Assembly (NCBI RefSeq): GCF_027286305.1
Contig: NZ_CP114599.1
Span: 124,001 to 188,000 of the forward strand
From: Phenylobacterium sp. NIBR 498073
Lineage (GTDB): Bacteria > Pseudomonadota > Alphaproteobacteria > Caulobacterales > Caulobacteraceae
Length of the DNA: 64,000 bases
Direction: 5' to 3'
This document shows, in pieces, positions 18,842 to 28,603 of this stretch (position 1 is the first letter of the stretch; each line of letters starts with the position of its first letter). The notes below the pieces were generated by a model, which saw nothing but the letters and a program-made list of their open reading frames with translations, was not told the DNA's origin and made no database searches. Both the position numbers and the translations under genes were made by a program.

Positions 18842-18864
18842 TCCACATCGGGTTTGGAACATTC

Positions 18865-18896
18865 GAAGGCCGTCGCGCACTCGCGCGGCGGCCTTC
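18865..18896 (+). terminator. Hairpin between metK and trmB
   Basis: GAAGGCCG and CGGCCTTC arms with an additional CGCGC/GCGCG core form a strong stem 24-55 bases after the metK stop. It is followed by TCGTCGTTG rather than a pure T run, so termination may be partial and some transcripts could continue into trmB. Confidence 0.6.
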
Positions 18897-18915
18897 GTCG
18901 TTGTAGAGCGCGCGC

Positions 18916-19593
18916 ATGGAAGAAAACTCTCACCCGCTGATGCGGTCCTATGGCCGGATCAAGTCGCGGCCGATCAAGCCGCGCCAGGCCGCCCTGGTCG
19001 AGGAGCTGCTGCCGTCGCTGCGGCCGCCGCAGGGTCCGTTCGACCCGCGCGCGTTGATGGCCGGGACGCGCGAGGCCTGGCTCGAGATCGGCTTCGGCGG
19101 CGGCGAACACATGGCCAGCCAGGCCGCCCGCGCGCCCGACGTGCTGATCGTCGGCTGCGAGCCGTTCCTGAACGGCGTCGCCAGCGCCGTACGCCACGTG
19201 GCTGAACAAGATTTGAAGAACGTCCGCATCCACGACGGCGACGCCCGCGAGCTGGCCGCCCGCCTGCCGGACGCCAGCCTCGATCGGGTGTTCATCCTGT
19301 TCCCGGACCCCTGGCCCAAGGCGCGCCATCACAAGCGCCGGATCGTGCAGAGCGACATGGTGGCTGAATTGGCGCGGGTGTTGAAGCCGGGCGGACGGCT
19401 GCGCTTCGCCACCGACGTGGCGGGATACGCCGACTGGGCGCTGGAGCGGATTTTGGCTTCGCCGGAGTTCGATTGGCCGGCGCAGAAGGCCGACGATTGG
19501 CGCATCGCGCCTGCCGACCACATCACCACGCGCTACGAGGAAAAGCGTCTGGGCGACTGCGAGCCGGTCTTTTTCGACTTCATCAGACGGTAG
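18916..19593 (+). CDS. trmB: tRNA (guanine-N7-)-methyltransferase
   Basis: A 225-residue Rossmann-fold methyltransferase forming m7G46 in tRNA. The SAM-binding motif is LEIGFGGGEHM near residue 57, and the characteristic FILFPDPWPKARHHKRRIV block is near residue 127. The start is ATG 18916. Convergent with ppa; the 43-base gap holds an 8-bp inverted repeat (GGTCGCCG/CGGCGACC) without a T tract. Confidence 0.95.
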   Translation: MEENSHPLMRSYGRIKSRPIKPRQAALVEELLPSLRPPQGPFDPRALMAGTREAWLEIGFGGGEHMASQAARAPDVLIVGCEPFLNGVASAVRHVAEQDLKNVRIHDGDARELAARLPDASLDRVFILFPDPWPKARHHKRRIVQSDMVAELARVLKPGGRLRFATDVAGYADWALERILASPEFDWPAQKADDWRIAPADHITTRYEEKRLGDCEPVFFDFIRR

Positions 19594-19636
19594 CTGGAAG
19601 GTCGCCGCCGAAACCTGTCGACGGCGACCCCTATCG

Positions 19637-20188
19637 TCACGTTCCGGGCTGGCCCTTGCCGGCGGCCTTGGCGCGCTCGATGCCCTGGCGGATCAGCTCG
19701 CCGGTTTCTTCCGGATCGGCCCAGCGCACGATCTCGACGCTCTTGCCCTTCTCCAGGTCTTTGTAATGCTGGAAGAAGTGGGCGATCTGTTCGGTCAGGA
19801 TGGCCGGCAGGCCGCGCCAGGAGTCCACGCCGGCATAGAACGGGTGCAGCTTGTCGACCGGCACCGCGAGGATCTTCTCGTCGCCGCCCGCTTCGTCGAC
19901 CATCATTAGGGTCCCGATCGGCCGCACGCGGATCACCGCGCCCGGGACCACCGGGGTCGGGCCGACGACCAGCACGTCCATCGGGTCGCCGTCGTCCGAC
20001 AGCGTGTGCGGGATGAAGCCGTAGTTGCCCGGATAGTACATGGCGGTGTGGAGGAAGCGGTCGACCATGATGGCCCCGCTGTCCTTGTCGAGCTCGTACT
20101 TAACCGGCTCGCCGCCCTGCGGGATCTCGATGATGGCGTTGACGTCGTAGGGCGGGTTCACGCCGGTGGGGATCTTGGAGATGTCCAT
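19637..20188 (-). CDS. ppa: Inorganic pyrophosphatase
   Basis: A 183-residue family I soluble pyrophosphatase hydrolysing PPi to drive biosynthesis. The signature SDDGDPMDVLVVGPTP supplies the metal-binding Asp residues, and KYELDKDSGAIMVDRFL and FIPHTLSDD are typical. I start at ATG 20188 (MDISKIPTG), where family similarity begins; the open frame upstream of it is part of the shared intergenic region with rimP. Confidence 0.96.
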   Translation of the reverse strand: MDISKIPTGVNPPYDVNAIIEIPQGGEPVKYELDKDSGAIMVDRFLHTAMYYPGNYGFIPHTLSDDGDPMDVLVVGPTPVVPGAVIRVRPIGTLMMVDEAGGDEKILAVPVDKLHPFYAGVDSWRGLPAILTEQIAHFFQHYKDLEKGKSVEIVRWADPEETGELIRQGIERAKAAGKGQPGT

Positions 20189-20327
20189 AGGGAAGAAGGA
20201 CCTTGGCGACACAAGAGTTGAGGGCGCCGTCTGTGGACCAATAAGGCCCCCGCGAAAAGGGGCCGCGCGCCGATTGCCGCCCGAAAAGCTGTAAAAGACG
20301 TCGAAATGGAGCCTGTGCGGCTGGGGG

Positions 20328-20356
20328 CTGACAAACCGGCGGTCGCGCGCTATATA
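20328..20356 (+). promoter_or_regulatory. Near-consensus promoter of the rimP-nusA-infB operon
   Basis: CTGACA (20328-20333), a 17-base spacer and TATATA (20351-20356) inside GCTATATA, which fits the Caulobacter housekeeping -10 pattern. A transcript starting near 20363 would have a leader of about 85 bases that contains the attenuator-like hairpin. Confidence 0.6.
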
Positions 20357-20394
20357 GCCGTTACATCGTCCGTTAGCGCTGGATAGCGCATACG

Positions 20395-20424
20395 AGCGGC
20401 AGGCTTCGGCCCGGCCGCTTTTTT
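20395..20424 (+). terminator. Attenuator-like intrinsic terminator just upstream of rimP
   Basis: AGCGGC and GCCGCT arms with an inner GGC-TTCG-GCC form a stable stem directly followed by six T residues (20419-20424). It lies between the promoter and the rimP start (20448), so it can only act as a leader terminator of the operon. A smaller hairpin (GCGCT-GGAT-AGCGC, about 20376-20389) precedes it and could take part in switching. Confidence 0.65.
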
Positions 20425-20447
20425 GTTGCCGGAGAGCAGCCAAGCTT

Positions 20448-20993
20448 ATGCGTGGCAAGACCGCTGAAGACCGCCGCCTCCTGGAGCTCCTCGACCCTGT
20501 CGCGGAAGCTGCAGGCTACGAGATCGTCCGGCTGCGCCTGATGGGCGGCGAGGAAGCCCGGCGGCTGCAGATCATGGCCGAGACGCCGGAGGGCGAAATG
20601 GTGGTCGAGGACTGCGCCCGACTGTCGCGCGCGATCTCCGAGGTGATGGACGCCGCCGATCCGATCGCCGGCGAGTACACGCTGGAAGTCTCCTCGCCCG
20701 GCGTCGACCGGCCGCTGACCCGGCTGAAGGACTTCGAGAATTACGACGGCTTCGAGGCGCGGATCGAGCTCGACCGCGTCGCCGAGGGCCGCAAGCGCTT
20801 CCGCGGCGTGCTGGCCGGTGTCGAGGGCGACGCCATCGGCATCGACCTGGAAGGCGAAGACTCCACGGCCATGATCCCGTTCGAGTGGATCGTGGACGCC
20901 AAACTTATCCTGACCGACGCGCTGATGAAGCGCGGCGCGGACGAACGCGCCGCCCGCCTGAGCGCCGAGGCCGACCAAGACACCCCCGAGTAA
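20448..20993 (+). CDS. rimP: Ribosome maturation factor RimP
   Basis: A 181-residue protein needed for 30S subunit maturation. The N-terminal RimP domain ([20 protein letters not shown], later [14 protein letters not shown], a diagnostic motif near residue 80) is followed by an SH3-like C-terminal domain. ATG 20448 has GGAGAG about 11 bases upstream. First gene of rimP-nusA-ylxR-infB, the conserved bacterial operon; expression is likely controlled by the leader hairpin. Confidence 0.95.
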   Translation: MRGKTAEDRRLLELLDPVAEAAGYEIVRLRLMGGEEARRLQIMAETPEGEMVVEDCARLSRAISEVMDAADPIAGEYTLEVSSPGVDRPLTRLKDFENYDGFEARIELDRVAEGRKRFRGVLAGVEGDAIGIDLEGEDSTAMIPFEWIVDAKLILTDALMKRGADERAARLSAEADQDTPE

Positions 20994-21007
20994 GAGGACG
21001 CAAACCG

Positions 21008-22696
21008 ATGAGCCTGACCGGCATTTCCGCCAACCGGCTTGAGTTGTTGCAGATCGCCGAGGCCGTGGCCCGCGAGAAGTCGATCGACAAGGAAGTCGTG
21101 ATCGAGGCGATCGAGGAAGCGATCCAGAAGGGCGCCCGCGCCCGGTACGGCGCCGAGCACGACATCCGCGTGCGCATCGACCCGAAGACCGGCGAAACCA
21201 CGGTCAAGCGCGTGATCACCGTCATCGACGACGAGGCGGTGTTCGAATCCGAGGACGGCATCCCGGAAGAGCCGGTCGGCGTGCGTCGCCTGGCCGACGC
21301 CCTGCGCAGCGACAAGGACGCCTTCGTCGGCAAGGTCTACGAAGAAATCCTGCCGCCGTTCGAGTTCGGCCGCGTGCAGACCCAGATGGCCCGCCAGGTG
21401 GTGACCGGCAAGGTCCGCGAAGCCGAGCGCGAGCGCCAGTACGAAGAGTTCAAGGATCGCGTCGGCGAGATCGTCAACGGCGTGGTCAAGCGCGTCGAGT
21501 ACGGCAACACCGTCGTCGACCTGGGCCGCGGCGAAGGCATCATGCGCCGCGACCAGTCGATCCCGCGCGAGAACTTCAATATCGGCGACCGGATCCGCTG
21601 CTACATCTACGACGTTCGCCGCGAGACCAAGGGCCCGCAGATCCTGCTCAGCCGCGCCCACGGCGGCTTCATGGCCAAGCTGTTCGCGCAGGAAGTGCCG
21701 GAAGTCTATGACGGCGTCATCGAGATCCGCGCGGTCGCTCGCGACCCGGGCTCGCGCGCCAAGATGGCCGTCGTCTCCAACGACAGCTCGATCGACCCGG
21801 TCGGCGCCTGCGTCGGCATGCGCGGCTCGCGCGTGCAGGCGGTGGTCGCCGAGCTGCAGGGCGAGAAGATCGACATCATCCAGTGGAGCCCGGACGAGGC
21901 GACCTTCATCGTCAACGGCCTGGCCCCGGCGGAAGTCTCCAAGGTCGTCATGGACGAGGAGGACGAGCGCGTCGAAGTGGTGGTGCCGGACGAACAGCTG
22001 TCGCTGGCCATCGGCCGCCGCGGCCAGAACGTGCGCCTCGCCAGCCAGCTGACCGGGTGGCAGATCGACATCATGACCGAGAGCCAGGAGAGCGAGCGCC
22101 GCCAGCGCGAGTTCACCGAGCGCACCGCCCTGTTCCAGGAAGCTCTGGACGTCGACGAGGTCATCGCCCAGCTGCTGGTCACTGAGGGCTTCGCCTCGGT
22201 CGAGGACGTGGCCTATGTCGACGCCTCGGAAGTCGCGGCCATCGAAGGCTTCGACGAGGACACGGCCGAAGAAATCCAGACCCGCGCTCGCGAGTACCTG
22301 GACAAGGAAGCCGCCGAGTACGACGCCAAGCGCAAGGCGCTCGGCGTCGAGGACGGCCTGCTCGAGATCGAGGGCGTCACCCTGCCGATGGCGGTGGCGC
22401 TGGGCGAGGGCGACGTGAAGAACGTCGAGGACCTGGCCGGCCTGATCCCGGACGATCTGCGCGGCTGGTTCGAGAACCGCGACGGCGAGCGCGTGCGCGA
22501 GCCGGGCATCCTCGAGAGCTTCAACCTCGACGCTGCCGAGGCCGAGGCCCTGATCATGCGCGCGCGCATCGTGATGGGCTGGGTCGAGGCGCCGCCCGAG
22601 CCGGAAGTTGAGGAAGAGTACGCCGACGAGGCCGACGCTGACCCCGAAGCCGGGGTCGAAGTCGAAGCTGCGGCCGAAGAGACCCCGGAGGCCTAA
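21008..22696 (+). CDS. nusA: Transcription termination/antitermination protein NusA
   Basis: A 562-residue RNA-polymerase-associated factor. In order: N-terminal RNAP-binding domain (1-125), S1 domain (about 130-200, [17 protein letters not shown]), two KH domains (about 225-345, including [15 protein letters not shown] and [15 protein letters not shown]), two C-terminal helix-hairpin-helix repeats (about 370-500) and a Glu/Asp/Ala-rich tail. The start at ATG 21008 ([15 protein letters not shown]) matches the family. It lies 14 bases after rimP. As in other bacteria it could feed back on the leader hairpin of its own operon. Confidence 0.97.
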   Translation: MSLTGISANRLELLQIAEAVAREKSIDKEVVIEAIEEAIQKGARARYGAEHDIRVRIDPKTGETTVKRVITVIDDEAVFESEDGIPEEPVGVRRLADALRSDKDAFVGKVYEEILPPFEFGRVQTQMARQVVTGKVREAERERQYEEFKDRVGEIVNGVVKRVEYGNTVVDLGRGEGIMRRDQSIPRENFNIGDRIRCYIYDVRRETKGPQILLSRAHGGFMAKLFAQEVPEVYDGVIEIRAVARDPGSRAKMAVVSNDSSIDPVGACVGMRGSRVQAVVAELQGEKIDIIQWSPDEATFIVNGLAPAEVSKVVMDEEDERVEVVVPDEQLSLAIGRRGQNVRLASQLTGWQIDIMTESQESERRQREFTERTALFQEALDVDEVIAQLLVTEGFASVEDVAYVDASEVAAIEGFDEDTAEEIQTRAREYLDKEAAEYDAKRKALGVEDGLLEIEGVTLPMAVALGEGDVKNVEDLAGLIPDDLRGWFENRDGERVREPGILESFNLDAAEAEALIMRARIVMGWVEAPPEPEVEEEYADEADADPEAGVEVEAAAEETPEA

Positions 22697-22702
22697 TCCC
22701 AG

Positions 22703-23383
22703 GTGAGCGCGCCCGCTTCCATCACGGCCGGAACGAAGGCCCCTCGAACCCTCGCGCAGGTCGCGCGGGAACGGCGGGATATCGTCTCGGGCCAGGTGAT
22801 GGACGAGGGCGCGCTTGTCCGCTTCGTCGCCGGCCCGGGCGGTCTGGTGGTTCCCGACCTGGCGCGCAAGCTGCCGGGGCGGGGGCTCTGGGTCGCCGCC
22901 GACCGCGCGTCGGTGGAGACGGCGGTCAAGAAGGGGGCGTTTTCCCGCGCCGCCAAGGCCAAGCTCGCCGCCTCGGCCGATCTCGCCGACCAGGTCGAGT
23001 CCCTGCTCCGCCGACGGCTGTTGGACGGTCTTGGGCTTGCGAAACGGGCCGGCGAACTTATCTCCGGTTTCGAGAAAGTCGCTTCGACCCTGAACGCCGG
23101 CAAGGCCGCGTGGCTGATCGAGGCGTCCGACGGCGCCGCGGACGGCCGCCGCAAGATTCTGAATGTGGCCCGCAAGTCACCCAAACCGCCGCAGCTTTGC
23201 GGACTCTTCGACGCTGAGGAATTGGGTTTGGCCTTGGGGGCCGAGAATGTGATACACACCGCCTTCCTTGCGGGGCGCGGCGCCGATCGCTGGACGAATG
23301 ACGTCCGGAGACTATCTGGCTTCCGCCCGCTCCTTCCCGAGAGTTGGCGCGAGGAAAAGCCTCCTGAGGCGGGCGGAACCTAA
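22703..23383 (+). CDS. YlxR (DUF448)/L7Ae-like RNA-binding protein
   Basis: A 226-residue protein fusing an N-terminal YlxR domain (about residues 20-90; RRDIVSGQVMDEGALVRFVAGP and LPGRGLWVAADRASVE) to an L7Ae/L30e-like domain (about 105-190; LGLAKRAGELISGFEKV). This fusion between nusA and infB is typical of alphaproteobacteria. Notably the usual YlxR motif R-x-C is replaced by RRDIVS. The start is GTG 22703, 6 bases after the nusA stop. It probably binds RNA; its exact role in the operon is not established. Confidence 0.85.
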   Translation: MSAPASITAGTKAPRTLAQVARERRDIVSGQVMDEGALVRFVAGPGGLVVPDLARKLPGRGLWVAADRASVETAVKKGAFSRAAKAKLAASADLADQVESLLRRRLLDGLGLAKRAGELISGFEKVASTLNAGKAAWLIEASDGAADGRRKILNVARKSPKPPQLCGLFDAEELGLALGAENVIHTAFLAGRGADRWTNDVRRLSGFRPLLPESWREEKPPEAGGT

Positions 23384-23457
23384 GACGGTTTCGCGCGCCT
23401 AGAGCTATTGGAATGTCCGTGGTCGGGACCGTCCCGGCCGATATGTAAAGCGAGCGC

Positions 23458-26400
23458 ATGAGCGACGAGAACGACAACGGCCGGGCCCCTGGTGGGCGAG
23501 CTCCCCTGACCCTCAAGCCCCGTGGGGCTGGATCGGTCAGCGCGGGCACGGTGAAGCAGAGCTTCAGCCACGGTCGCTCCAAGACTGTGGTCGTGGAGAC
23601 CAAGCGCCAGCGCACGCATTCCGCGCCGGCGGGAAATCTTGCTGCGCCGTCCTCGGCCGAAAAGCGTGCTCACTCGCCGCAGCCCTCGTCGCCGCGCCCG
23701 TCACAAGGCGGACCGTCGAACGACGGATCGGGGCTGTCGGCCGACGAGCAACGCGCCCGTCAACGCGCGATCGAGCTGGCCCGCGAGCATCAGGCCCGCC
23801 AGGCCGCCGAGCAGCGCGCCCGCGAGGACCGCGCCCGCGCCGAGGCTGAAGCGGCCCGCGCCGCTGCGGCCGCCGCAGCCGCCGCGGCGGCGAAGCCCGT
23901 TGAAGCGCCGCCCGCGCCGCCGCCTGCCGCGGCTGCGCCGAGCGTTGAAGCGCCTGCTGCTGCGCCGCCTGCGCCTGCGCCCACGCCCGCTGCTCCGGCG
24001 CCCCAGGCGCCTGTGGCCCGGGCCCCGGCTCCGCGCCCGGAAGCGCCCCGCAGCGAAGGTTCCCGTTCGGACGCTCCGCGCTCGGATGGTCATCGCGCCG
24101 CGCCGGGCCAGACCCGCACCTACGAACCCTCGCGCGAACGCCGCGATGATCGCCCGACGACGACGACCTATCGTCCCGAGCGTGCGCCGGGTCGCTACGA
24201 GAATATGAATTTCGGCCAACGGGCCCCGCGCGCCGACGCCCCGCGTCCGCCGCGCGACGACCGTGGCCCGCCGCGTGGCGATCGTCCGCAGGGCGCCCGC
24301 CCGCAGGGTGATCGGCCGCAAGGCGACCGTCCGCGTCCCAGCGGCGAGCCGGTCCGCTACTCGGCGCTCGCGCCGCGCCCGGCGCCCGGCGCCGGCCGTC
24401 CCGGCGATCGTCCCGGCGGCCCGCGTCCGCCGCGCGGCGCTGCGCCGAACGCTCCGCCCGCAACGCCTGAAATCCAGCGCGCCACCCGCCAGGCCCCGCG
24501 GCCCGGCGAGGCCGGCCGCCGGCCCGACGACGACGAGGACACCCGCCGCAAGGCCGCGGCGAACGCCCCGAACAAGGCGATCAGCCGTGTGAAGGGCGCC
24601 GCCCAGCGTCGCGAGGGTCGTCTGACAATTCAGGCCGTCGCCGGTGACGATGAGGGCGCCGTCGAACGGATGCGTTCGCTGGCCTCGGTCCGCCGGGCGC
24701 GCGAACGTGAACGCGAAAAGCGCAAGGGCGGTAGCCAGGAGCAGGCCCGTGCGGCCCGTGAAGTGGTCATCCCCGACGTCATCACCGTGGCGGAACTCGC
24801 CAACCGGATGGCGACCCGCGGCGTCGAGATCATCAAGTTCCTGATGCGTCAGGGCGTGATGCTCAAGATCAACGACGTCATCGACAACGACACCGCCGAG
24901 CTGGTGGCCACCGAATTCGGCCACACCGTGAAGCGCGTCTCGGAAGCCGACGTCGAAGAAGGCTTCATCGGCGAAGAGGATATCGACGACAACCTGGTTC
25001 CGCGGCCCCCGGTCGTGGCGGTCATGGGCCACGTCGACCACGGCAAGACCTCGCTGCTGGACGCCCTGCGCTCGGCCGACGTCGCCGGCGGCGAGCATGG
25101 CGGCATCACCCAGCACATCGGCGCCTATCAGGTGCGTCTGGCCGACGGCCAGGCCGTGACCTTCCTCGACACGCCCGGCCACGCCGCCTTCTCGGCGATG
25201 CGCGCTCGCGGCGCTGACGTGACGGACATCGTGGTGCTGGTCGTGGCCGCCGACGACGGCGTCATGCCGCAGACGGCCGAAGCCATCCAGCACGCCAAGG
25301 CGGCCGGCGCGCCGATCATCGTGGCGATCAACAAGATCGATAAGCCCGATGCCAATCCGCAGCGGGTGATCAACGAGCTGCTGCAGCACGAGATCGTGGT
25401 CGAAAGCCTCGGTGGCGACACCCAGGTGATCGAAGTCTCGGCCCTGAAGAAGACCGGCCTGGAGAACCTCATCGAGGCGATCCTGGTGCAGGCCGAGATG
25501 ATGGACCTGAAGGCCAACCCGGACCGCACCGCGGACGGCACGGTCATCGAGGCCAAGCTCGATCGCGGTCGCGGCGCGGTTTCGACCGTGCTGGTCAAGC
25601 GCGGCACCCTGAAGCGCGGCGACATCGTCGTGGCCGGGGCCAACTTCGGCCGCGTCCGCGCCCTGCTCAACGAACGCGACGAGCAACTCGACTCGGCCGG
25701 TCCGTCCGTGCCGGTGGAGATCCTCGGCCTGGACGGCACGCCCAGCCCGGGCGAGCCCTTCGCGGTCGTGGAGAACGAGGCCCGCGCCCGTGAGCTGACC
25801 GAGTATCGGACCCGTGTGAAGCGCGAGAAGGCCGGTTCGCCGGTCGCTGGCGGCGTCACCATGGCCGACTTCATGGCCAAGCTTCAGGACAAGAAGATCT
25901 CGGAGCTGCCGGTCATCATCAAGGCGGACGTGCAGGGTTCGGCTGAAGCCATCGTCGGATCGCTCGACAAGCTGGCCACCGACGAGGTCCGTGCGCGGAT
26001 CATCCTGCAGGGCGCCGGCGCGATCAGCGAAAGCGACGTCATGCTGGCCAAGGGTTCGGGCGCGCCGATCATCGGCTTCAACGTCCGCGCCTCGAAGCAG
26101 GCTCAGACCCTGGCCGAACGTGAAGGCGTCGAGATCCGCTACTACGCGATCATCTACGACCTGATCGACGACATCAAAGGCGTGCTCTCGGGCATGCTGG
26201 CGCCGGAGCAACGCGAAACCTTCCTGGGCAACGCGCGCGTCCTGCAGGTGTTCGACATCACCAAGGTCGGCCGGGTCGCCGGTTGCCGGGTCACCGAGGG
26301 CGTGGTTCGCCGCGGCGCTCGCGTTCGGATCATCCGCGAGGACATCGTCGTTCTCGAACTCGGCACGCTCAAGACCCTCAAGCGCTTCAAGGACGAAGTC

Positions 26401-26514
26401 GCCGAGGTCGGGTCCGGCGTCGAGTGCGGGATGTTCTTCGAGGGATTCCAGGACATCAAGGAAGGCGACGTCATCGAGTGCTTCAACCTCGAAGAGGTCG
26501 CGCGCAGCCTCTAG
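23458..26514 (+). CDS. infB: Translation initiation factor IF-2
   Basis: A 1018-residue GTPase that places fMet-tRNA on the 30S subunit. The first roughly 380 residues are a disordered Ala/Pro/Arg-rich extension with a coiled-coil-like Arg/Ala/Glu stretch (about 95-140) and short Arg-Pro-Gln-Gly-Asp repeats near residues 275-295. The IF2_N domain follows ([19 protein letters not shown], about 442-460), then the G domain with GHVDHGKT near 524, DTPGH, and NKID. Domains 2-4 complete the protein. The start is ATG 23458, 74 bases after the ylxR-like gene. The long N-terminus is larger than in E. coli (890 residues) and usual for Caulobacterales. Confidence 0.97.
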   Translation: MSDENDNGRAPGGRAPLTLKPRGAGSVSAGTVKQSFSHGRSKTVVVETKRQRTHSAPAGNLAAPSSAEKRAHSPQPSSPRPSQGGPSNDGSGLSADEQRARQRAIELAREHQARQAAEQRAREDRARAEAEAARAAAAAAAAAAAKPVEAPPAPPPAAAAPSVEAPAAAPPAPAPTPAAPAPQAPVARAPAPRPEAPRSEGSRSDAPRSDGHRAAPGQTRTYEPSRERRDDRPTTTTYRPERAPGRYENMNFGQRAPRADAPRPPRDDRGPPRGDRPQGARPQGDRPQGDRPRPSGEPVRYSALAPRPAPGAGRPGDRPGGPRPPRGAAPNAPPATPEIQRATRQAPRPGEAGRRPDDDEDTRRKAAANAPNKAISRVKGAAQRREGRLTIQAVAGDDEGAVERMRSLASVRRAREREREKRKGGSQEQARAAREVVIPDVITVAELANRMATRGVEIIKFLMRQGVMLKINDVIDNDTAELVATEFGHTVKRVSEADVEEGFIGEEDIDDNLVPRPPVVAVMGHVDHGKTSLLDALRSADVAGGEHGGITQHIGAYQVRLADGQAVTFLDTPGHAAFSAMRARGADVTDIVVLVVAADDGVMPQTAEAIQHAKAAGAPIIVAINKIDKPDANPQRVINELLQHEIVVESLGGDTQVIEVSALKKTGLENLIEAILVQAEMMDLKANPDRTADGTVIEAKLDRGRGAVSTVLVKRGTLKRGDIVVAGANFGRVRALLNERDEQLDSAGPSVPVEILGLDGTPSPGEPFAVVENEARARELTEYRTRVKREKAGSPVAGGVTMADFMAKLQDKKISELPVIIKADVQGSAEAIVGSLDKLATDEVRARIILQGAGAISESDVMLAKGSGAPIIGFNVRASKQAQTLAEREGVEIRYYAIIYDLIDDIKGVLSGMLAPEQRETFLGNARVLQVFDITKVGRVAGCRVTEGVVRRGARVRIIREDIVVLELGTLKTLKRFKDEVAEVGSGVECGMFFEGFQDIKEGDVIECFNLEEVARSL

Positions 26515-26536
26515 GCCGCTCCGCATCCAAGTCATC

Positions 26537-26564
26537 AGGCCCCCGGGAAACCGGGGGCCTTTTG
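26537..26564 (+). terminator. Intrinsic terminator after infB
   Basis: AGGCCCCCGG-GAAA-CCGGGGGCCT followed by TTTT: a 10-bp perfect GC stem with a GAAA tetraloop, 23 bases after the infB stop. The same core stem and loop recur after rpsO. Confidence 0.9.
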
Positions 26565-26625
26565 CGTTTCGGAGCCAATCGCCGCGGCAGGCATTCCCCA
26601 GGAGGAGCGCAACCCAGGAGGCGTC

Positions 26626-27168
26626 ATGCGTCCGTGTCTCGCCGCCGCCCTCGGGGCGCTGGTCATCGCCGCCTGCGCCGCCGGGCCGGTCGGCAACCGC
26701 GATGTCCCGGAGCCGGCCAAGCCCGTCGAGATGAGCCGCTATCTCGGCCGCTGGTACGAGTTCGCTCGCTACGAGAACGGCTTCGAGCGCGGCTGCGAGG
26801 CGGTCACCGCCGAGTACGCCGCCCTGCCTGACGGCGAGGTGTCGGTGAAAAACACCTGCCGCGAGGCATCGGTCGGCGGCCCGATCAAGGTGTCGGAGGG
26901 CAAGGCGCGACCGGCCGGCGATCGCCTGGGGGCGAAGTTCAAGGTGTCATTCTTCGGCCCAGCTTTGCTGACCAACTACTGGGTGCTCGACCGCGGCGAA
27001 AACTATGAGTGGGCGATCGTCGGCGAGGGCTCGGGCCGATTCCTCTGGCTGCTGACACGTGAGCCGCGGCCTTCGCAAGCCGAACGCATCGCGCTGTTGG
27101 CGCGGGTGGAGGCCCTGGGATACGACACCGACATGCTGCGCTACACCCAACATATGGCGACCCCCTGA
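26626..27168 (+). CDS. Lipocalin-family lipoprotein (Blc-like)
   Basis: A 180-residue predicted lipoprotein. The N-terminus (MRPCLAAALGALVIAACAAG) holds a lipobox-like VIAAC, which fits signal peptidase II cleavage before Cys17. The lipocalin motif GRWYEFARYENGFERG lies near residues 45-60, with NTCREA and the C-terminal YDTDMLRYTQ typical of bacterial Blc, which binds lipids at the outer membrane. GGAGGCGTC directly precedes ATG 26626. Its stop overlaps the next ATG (TGATG). Confidence 0.9.
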   Translation: MRPCLAAALGALVIAACAAGPVGNRDVPEPAKPVEMSRYLGRWYEFARYENGFERGCEAVTAEYAALPDGEVSVKNTCREASVGGPIKVSEGKARPAGDRLGAKFKVSFFGPALLTNYWVLDRGENYEWAIVGEGSGRFLWLLTREPRPSQAERIALLARVEALGYDTDMLRYTQHMATP

Positions 27169-27677
27169 TGAGAGTTCTGATCCTGGCGCTGGCTGCGCTT
27201 GTCCTTTCGGGCTGCGCCACGGCCCAACGCTACGACGCCGCCGCCGACGTGCACGCGCTGCTGGTGTCGATCCGCGACAACGACAAGGCCGCCTTCGAGG
27301 CGCATGTCGACCGCCCGGCGCTGAAGCGCCAGATCGAGGGCCGGATGATGGCCGAGGCGCGCAAGTCCGGTGCGAACGACGGGCTGGCCGCCCTGGGAGC
27401 GCTGATCGCCCCGACCCTAGCCGACCTCGCCGGCGAGGCCTTGATCCAGCCGAACGTGTTCCGCTCGGTCGCAGCCTACTACGGCTATGACGCGGCCCAG
27501 CCGCTGCCCGGCCCCATGGTGATCGGCGGCCAGCTTATAGCTGTCGGCGAGGGGCAGGTCTGCGTGCCGCGCAAGAAGGACGGGCCTTGCCTGCTGAATT
27601 TCACCGAGCAGCAGGGGACCTGGCGGCTGTCGGGCTTCGAAGGCGATCTTTCGATGCTGCGAACCAAGGCTCGATAG
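27168..27677 (+). CDS. DUF2939-like lipoprotein
   Basis: A 169-residue predicted lipoprotein with a clear lipobox (LVLSGC, Cys16). The body (VHALLVSIRDNDKAAFEAHVD and RPALKRQIEGRM) matches the layout of DUF2939 proteins, whose function is not known. Two cysteines (VCVPRKKDGPCLL) could pair in the periplasm. It is translationally coupled to the lipocalin gene by a TGATG overlap, which suggests a shared envelope role. Confidence 0.75.
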   Translation: MRVLILALAALVLSGCATAQRYDAAADVHALLVSIRDNDKAAFEAHVDRPALKRQIEGRMMAEARKSGANDGLAALGALIAPTLADLAGEALIQPNVFRSVAAYYGYDAAQPLPGPMVIGGQLIAVGEGQVCVPRKKDGPCLLNFTEQQGTWRLSGFEGDLSMLRTKAR

Positions 27678-27719
27678 GGCTAAGCTCCCCTCGCCGAACG
27701 GCGTTAGGGGGAGGGTGCG

Positions 27720-28517
27720 ATGGGCTACGAAGCGGCGCTGGCGCAGTACGAGAAGTTCGCATTCGACGACGGGCGCTGGACGCGCAACGTCTACAAGCGC
27801 GGCTCGGGGCCGGCGGTGATCGTCATCCACGAGATGCCAGGCCTGCATCCGCTGGTGATCCGCTTCGCCGACCGCGTCGCCGCGGCCGGCATGACCGTCT
27901 ACTGCCCGCACCTGTTCGGCGAGCGGGGCCGCCCGGCCAACCACCCGCTCGGCGCCTTGACCATGCTCGGCGGCATCTGCATTCGGCGCGAGTTCAACGT
28001 CTGGGCCGCCGACAAGTCGAGCCCGATCGTCGAGTGGCTGAAGGCGCTGTCGCGCAAGGCGCATGCCGAATGCGGCGGCAAGGGCGTTGGCGCCGTCGGC
28101 ATGTGCTTCACCGGCGGCTTCGCCTTGGCGATGATGACCGAGCCGTCGGTCGTCGCCCCGGTGCTGTCGCAGCCCTCGTTGCCACTGGGGATCAGCAAGC
28201 CGCAGCGGGCCGCCGGGATCGGCGCCTCGCCGGCCGAGGTCTCCTGCGCGCGCAAGCGGTTCAACGAGGAGGGGCTGTCGATGATCGGCCTGCGTTTCTA
28301 CGGCGACCCGTTCGTGCCGGACGCGCGGTTCGACACCTACCGACGCGAGTTCGGCGACAAGTTCGAGGCGATCGAGATCGACCCGAAGGACGCCGTCCCC
28401 GGCGGCCTGAAGCATCCCCATTCGGTGCTGACCATCAATCTGGCCGAAGACGGTCCGACCAAGGAAGCCGAACGCCGGGTCCTTGCGTTCTTCCGGGAGC
28501 GGACCGGCGCGGGCTAG
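27720..28517 (+). CDS. Dienelactone hydrolase family protein
   Basis: A 265-residue alpha/beta hydrolase. The nucleophile elbow is GMCFTGG (Cys nucleophile, near residue 129), as in dienelactone hydrolases, with VIVIHEMPGLHPLV as the oxyanion region and a late His in LKHPHSV. Such enzymes hydrolyse cyclic esters in aromatic degradation, but no other degradation genes are adjacent, so the substrate is open. It begins at ATG 27720 after a GGGGAGGG purine tract (27707-27715) and lies in the three-gene insert between infB and rbfA. Confidence 0.85.
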   Translation: MGYEAALAQYEKFAFDDGRWTRNVYKRGSGPAVIVIHEMPGLHPLVIRFADRVAAAGMTVYCPHLFGERGRPANHPLGALTMLGGICIRREFNVWAADKSSPIVEWLKALSRKAHAECGGKGVGAVGMCFTGGFALAMMTEPSVVAPVLSQPSLPLGISKPQRAAGIGASPAEVSCARKRFNEEGLSMIGLRFYGDPFVPDARFDTYRREFGDKFEAIEIDPKDAVPGGLKHPHSVLTINLAEDGPTKEAERRVLAFFRERTGAG

Positions 28518-28603
28518 ACTTCTTGACCTCGCGCGCCTAGAAGCGCGCCCTTCTCCTGAGCCGCCGCGTCCGATCCGCGCGCCAGGTCGTTAGAGGCAAG
28601 TCC

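Noticed and set aside
19600..19629. Inverted repeat GGTCGCCG/CGGCGACC between trmB and ppa, considered as a bidirectional terminator
   Set aside because: Loop of 14 bases and no T tract on either strand; too weak to list as a terminator.
24280..24345. Short repeated units (CCGCAGGGC/GACCGTCCG-like), considered as a tandem repeat or CRISPR-like array
   Set aside because: They are in-frame codons for Arg-Pro-Gln-Gly-Asp repeats in the disordered N-terminus of IF-2; no spacer pattern and no cas genes.
23701..26535. 944-codon open frame antisense to infB
   Set aside because: Its composition (His/Asp/Arg/Gly-rich without domains) follows from the codon bias of infB; no ribosome-binding site or family similarity.
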